From assembly GCA_047967505.1 (NCBI GenBank), contig CM106541.1: a stretch of DNA of 64,000 nt. One strand, given 5' to 3'. How positions within the stretch are numbered: position 1 is the first letter of the stretch; every line of letters starts with the position of its first letter. The notes under the pieces are model-generated. The model saw only the letters and a program-made list of their open reading frames with translations. It did not search any database and had not been told where the DNA came from. Of the stretch, positions 60,810 through 64,000 are shown piece after piece. A program made the position numbers and the translations under genes. This stretch comes from Dipteris shenzhenensis (lineage: Eukaryota > Polypodiophyta > Polypodiopsida > Gleicheniales).

Positions 60810-62094
60810 GTAACCTCTCTTGTGACTTGCTTTTGAACTAGATCCTATCGTACAGATTCATCAGTATCGCGTGATCATAGCAAAACAATGTCGGTTGCGG
60901 CTTTTAATCGGTTTGTTTTCAAGATGTACCGGTATTAATCTTCTTTTACCAGCCACGCCGATCATTTGGATGTATAGACATGCAGTTACCATCACTCGAG
61001 AGTAAGATTATCACTCACATCATGTCTGTCGGTTTGTACCTCGAGACATGCTACTTACCGCACCTATAAAAGCTAGAAATACATCACACACTATTTTGAC
61101 GCCTTGGAAACATGAAATTGTGAAGTGACGGCCTAAAGTGGTTCTGGAGAGTTTCATAGAATAAAAATAACTTACAAAGCAATGACGTTCTGGCGCCGAA
61201 TGTGAGAGCGGAGAAGTATATTGAGCTCCACTGGTTTTTCAAAAAATACGGATTGTACATTATCTACCACGCTGCCATACGAATCAAAGATATAGTGAGA
61301 TGATAATTTGTCTGGGTTTATAGAAGTGGGGAGAAGATAGCCCCTTCTCCTTCCTATGGCTGTGGACGAGGAGATTTGACTCTGTTCTTTGGAGGGATCT
61401 CACGACGACAACATGTGCAGCTTAGCACCCAAGTGCTTTTACAATAATGCAACGGTACTTTGCTTTAGATGCCCTGAACAGAGAAATTGTCTGTTTAGGG
61501 CGTCTAAAACAGGGAAATCTTGACATAGCTTTAGCTTTCATGTCTGTCTGAGATTAACAGTGAACGGGACTGACTTCTAGGCCAAGTCCAAACCACTTTG
61601 CGCACTGGAAAATATATATTAGTCCACAAGATTACTTACTGATATTGATCCTATTCAATGTATGCACATAAGCATGTAGATCACTGCATTTGTAACACTG
61701 CACACCCAGATCTGGAGGTAGACAGTGAGAGATTGCAAACAAAACATAATAGATATGCCTACAGATAGGATCATGAGATAACTACAAAAGAGAACTCGCA
61801 ACCTACATTATATTGACAGCTAGATGCTCCTCCACCGGTGCTAGATCTGAGGCCGCAAAGTGTCACCCTGAGGCTACAAAGTGTCACCCAATCTTCCTGT
61901 TCCTCCGAGTGAGTGGCTTAGGGAGGAGCCCCAAAATATCTTCTTCAGCACCCTTTCTGCACCCAGTGTTCTGCTTCTTCAAAGAGCTCTACACATGTGC
62001 TAGGGGCTGCTGATGTTCTCTGTTTGCTGCACCCTGCTGCTGGCCTGGAAAACACCCTGCAAAGTGCTGTACTGTATGTGTTTTTGGCCAAATC
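60810..62094 (+). other. Presumed VHA-d intron 1, left part
   Basis: Starts with a GTAACC donor. No continuation of the subunit d coding sequence was found. The last 300 bp (61800-62094) contain a short repeat, GGC(C/T)(G/A)CAAAGTGTCACCC, at about 61852 and 61871. Nothing else is recognised. Confidence 0.5.
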
Positions 62095-62099
62095 AACCC

Positions 62100-63734
62100 T
62101 GTTAGAGGTGACATCTCCTGCATCACTGTGTGAGGGCCTTGGTTGTGGGTCTGCCTGCCTATGTGAGGGAGAGAGGGCCTTGGGGGGATCACCATGATGG
62201 CTGTCCACACCAGCATGCACATGGGACTGTACGGACCAGGAGCAGGTGCATATGGAGCCCGTATCTGCTCGCCATCTGTCTGCCAATGCTGCAGGACCTT
62301 CCAGGGAGTTGCGGGGTCATGTGCACCTGCCCCGGGCCTGCTACAGGGCTGCCACCAGGCCGCTGTCACTGCACCTAGGTGGTGCCTTGGATGGCGGGGT
62401 ACCCAGGCCCCTAACCAGGGCCATATGACCTGAACACCTGGTTGGTTGGACCTGACCCAGGGTCGGCCCCCTGGTCGGCTACTTTCCCCTCCTCTAGTCG
62501 GTTGGTTGGGGCAGGGGTTTCCCTATAAATAGGGCCCGCTCCCTCGCAGTTCTTCATCTTGGTTTTCCCCCAGCAGTAGAGGGGTTTTCTCCTGAGATCC
62601 TTGTGCAAGTCTCTCTTGGTTTCCTCTGTTTTCAGTTGTGTCTTGTGAGTTGTTCGCTCTCTTCTCTCCACTTTTGCTCAGTACCGCTGCACTTCTCACA
62701 TGGTATCAGAGCCAAAGGTTGGCTAAGAAGACCTGTGCTGTGGAGAGGACTTGGACAGCAAGTTACAGAGCCTATTGGAGCGGTTGGAAGCAGAGGTTGA
62801 GAAGGTACGGGCTGTCTTTTGGAGTATAGGGCAGGGCATCTACTTTCAAGGCCGTTTTCAGATTGGAGTGGTGGATTGTGTGAAGGCCAGATCGAGGGAG
62901 GTTGGAGGAAGTCGTCTCTTTAAGCCTCTCTACCTTATCTTCCATCTTCCCTCCCCTCTTTCTTCCGTCATACCCCTTTTTTCTACCCTCCTCCCCAATG
63001 TTCTCCGTTCTCTCCACTTCTCTTCTCGTAGAAAACAAGGTGAAGATCCCAGTGTTGCCCATGTTCCCTGTAGATCGTCAACTGGATTATGGCGTTTGGC
63101 GCGTCATGATGGAGTGCAATCCTACGACTTGGCAAACCTCATTCTGGTGGGTGTCAAACGGCCAAATCCCCCCTAATGAGAGCTTAGGTATTCTGGACCA
63201 GGAGGCCGAGAATTTGGCTCAGATCTAGGACAGAGTCAATGCAAGGGTACGTTCTTTCATTTTTCTAAGCTGTAGTCCTCAGATTATGTAAAGCACATGA
63301 TGGCAGCCAAGAGTATTTGGGAGCACCTGGCCTCCTTATATAATAGGACTTCCCCTTTGAAGAGGGTTTCTCTCGAAGTTCAGATGCAGATATTGGATCC
63401 TGCCAAGTCTTCATCGGTGCGGGAACATATCAATGAGCTGCAGGATTCAACAGGAGATTCTTCAAGACGGGAAGGAAATTTCCTATGAAGATATGGCCAT
63501 TACCCTGCTCTCTCATCTCACTTCTGAGATCTGTAGAATCTAGGTAGCACAACCAATGAATAGTACTCCGGCAAGATGCATGGAGAACAATACAACCTCG
63601 GTATGGAGGAAGAGGCGGCTTCAACTCAAGAGGAACCCTTGCCACTAGTACCTCCACTAGCAGCACCTCCGCCATGGTTACTATGATGCATGCCATGATG
63701 CAGATGTATGCTCAATAGTAAGAGAAACTCCTAG
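62100..63734 (+). mobile_element. Copia LTR retrotransposon, 5' part (LTR, primer site, gag), in the VHA-d intron
   Basis: The LTR runs from TGTTAGAGGTG (62100) to CTTCTCACA (62700), about 601 bp, with a TATA box CCTATAAATAGG at 62522-62533. TGGTATCAGAGCC at 62701-62713 is the primer site. The five bases before the LTR are AACCC, the predicted target duplication; the right end is outside the window or lost. Gag follows from about 62990. The internal part is interrupted near 63735 by a LINE fragment. A related, more diverged LTR lies at 34620-35000 on the other strand. Confidence 0.8.
62990..63700 (+). pseudogene. Copia gag (UBN2-type) relic
   Basis: VKIPVLPMFPVDRQLDYGVWRVMMEC near 63040-63120 corresponds to the L-x-x-x-N-Y-x-x-W start of copia gag, with W at the expected place. 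After a stop, MMAAKSIWEHLASLYNRTS (63298-63354) and VSLEVQMQILDP, SSSVREHINEL match the A-K-x-x-W-x-x-L-x-x-x-Y ... L-x-x-x-L-x-x-L-x-M segment. A frameshift near 63445 continues as QQEILQDGKEISYEDMAITL and LLSHLTSE, equivalent to G-x-x-I-x-x-x-D-x-x-x-x-L-L-x-S-L-P. At least one stop and one frameshift. The C-terminal zinc knuckle is not reached. Confidence 0.75.
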
Positions 63735-64000
63735 CTCATATGCTACCAATCCAGGAGCTAAGGGATTTTCGTGACTAGGACAAACTACACATGAGAGTGG
63801 GCGGGCTGAGGGCATACCTAGAAGGGTTACATGATTGGCATGAGATTGATTCGGAGGAGCACTTTGCTTTTTGTGCTGTATACTATGAGATCCAAGGTCC
63901 TTCCCATTGTCTCTTTAGGGATGGGTTTGGACCCCTCTCTAGTTTCCTGTCGTATTTAGATCAGTAATGCTTGGCAACCTTCATTCATGAGGCTGTCCGG
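63735..64000 (+). pseudogene. LINE (F) zinc-finger fragment, plus strand, at the right edge
   Basis: Plus-strand reading gives LRDFRD, MRVGGLRAYLEG, IDSEEHFAFCAVYYEIQG, then LSSFLSYLDQ and CLATFIHEAV. This aligns with HDHFIFRCPVYYEIRG ... RFISYPDQRCLAGFVHEAL of LINE B. The CxxC half of the zinc finger is degraded. It interrupts the copia gag and continues past the window. A LINE truncated at its 5' end and inserted into the copia element is the simplest reading. Confidence 0.7.

Noticed and set aside
1-64000. CRISPR arrays, bacterial operons, organellar insertions or rRNA genes
   Set aside because: Spliced genes, plant LTR primer sites and LINEs indicate nuclear plant DNA. I saw no regularly spaced CRISPR-like repeats, no rRNA, and no recognisable organelle gene.

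Overview
The window looks like nuclear DNA of a land plant with a large, retrotransposon-rich genome. The evidence is a spliced gene for a predicted chloroplast protein, a spliced plant-type gene with a 7.5 kb intron, the first coding exon of the vacuolar H+-ATPase subunit d gene, and many LTR elements with the plant-type initiator-Met-tRNA primer site (TGGTATCAGAG). A fern or another lineage with long introns is possible, but nothing here fixes the clade.

Layout. 0.5-1.1 kb: the last two exons of an unrecognised membrane protein gene. 1.1-13.9 kb: AT-rich sequence with microsatellites, several two-copy tandem duplications and one Ty3/gypsy protease-like relic. 13.9-16.6 kb: a short insertion flanked by a 24 bp duplication, then a complete five-exon gene (237 aa, predicted chloroplast, Cys-rich). 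20.2-25.2 kb: a Ty3/gypsy RT-RNase H relic interrupted by a minus-strand Ty1/copia element (21071-25207, 5 bp target duplication ACCCT), which carries a second LTR inside it. 29.6-37.6 kb: a two-coding-exon gene (125 aa) whose intron is filled with LINE and LTR debris. 38.4-44.1 kb: gypsy-like relic, a 28 bp minisatellite, a plus-strand LINE, a tRNA-like SINE candidate and a minus-strand LINE. 44.9-45.4 kb: a purine-only-like tract. 46.4-53.1 kb: a long minus-strand LINE, split in its zinc-finger domain by a non-autonomous LTR element (47420-50081, target duplication AGGCA). 53.3-58.4 kb: remains of at least two plus-strand LTR elements. 60.6 kb: first coding exon of VHA-d. 62.1 kb to the end: a copia element with a 600 bp LTR lying in the presumed VHA-d intron, with a LINE fragment at its truncated end.

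How the parts relate. The host genes show no functional link to each other. Most of the window is layered mobile-element insertion, and several insertion events can be ordered from target duplications and interrupted reading frames. All retroelement coding regions seen are broken by stops, frameshifts or deletions, and four of five readable reverse-transcriptase active sites are altered. The most unusual recurrent signal is that three LINE copies end in an AATAAA-like hexamer followed directly by a pyrimidine microsatellite, (CT)n or (TTTC)n, rather than poly(A). I did not find a new gene system such as a gene cluster, defence locus or CRISPR array.
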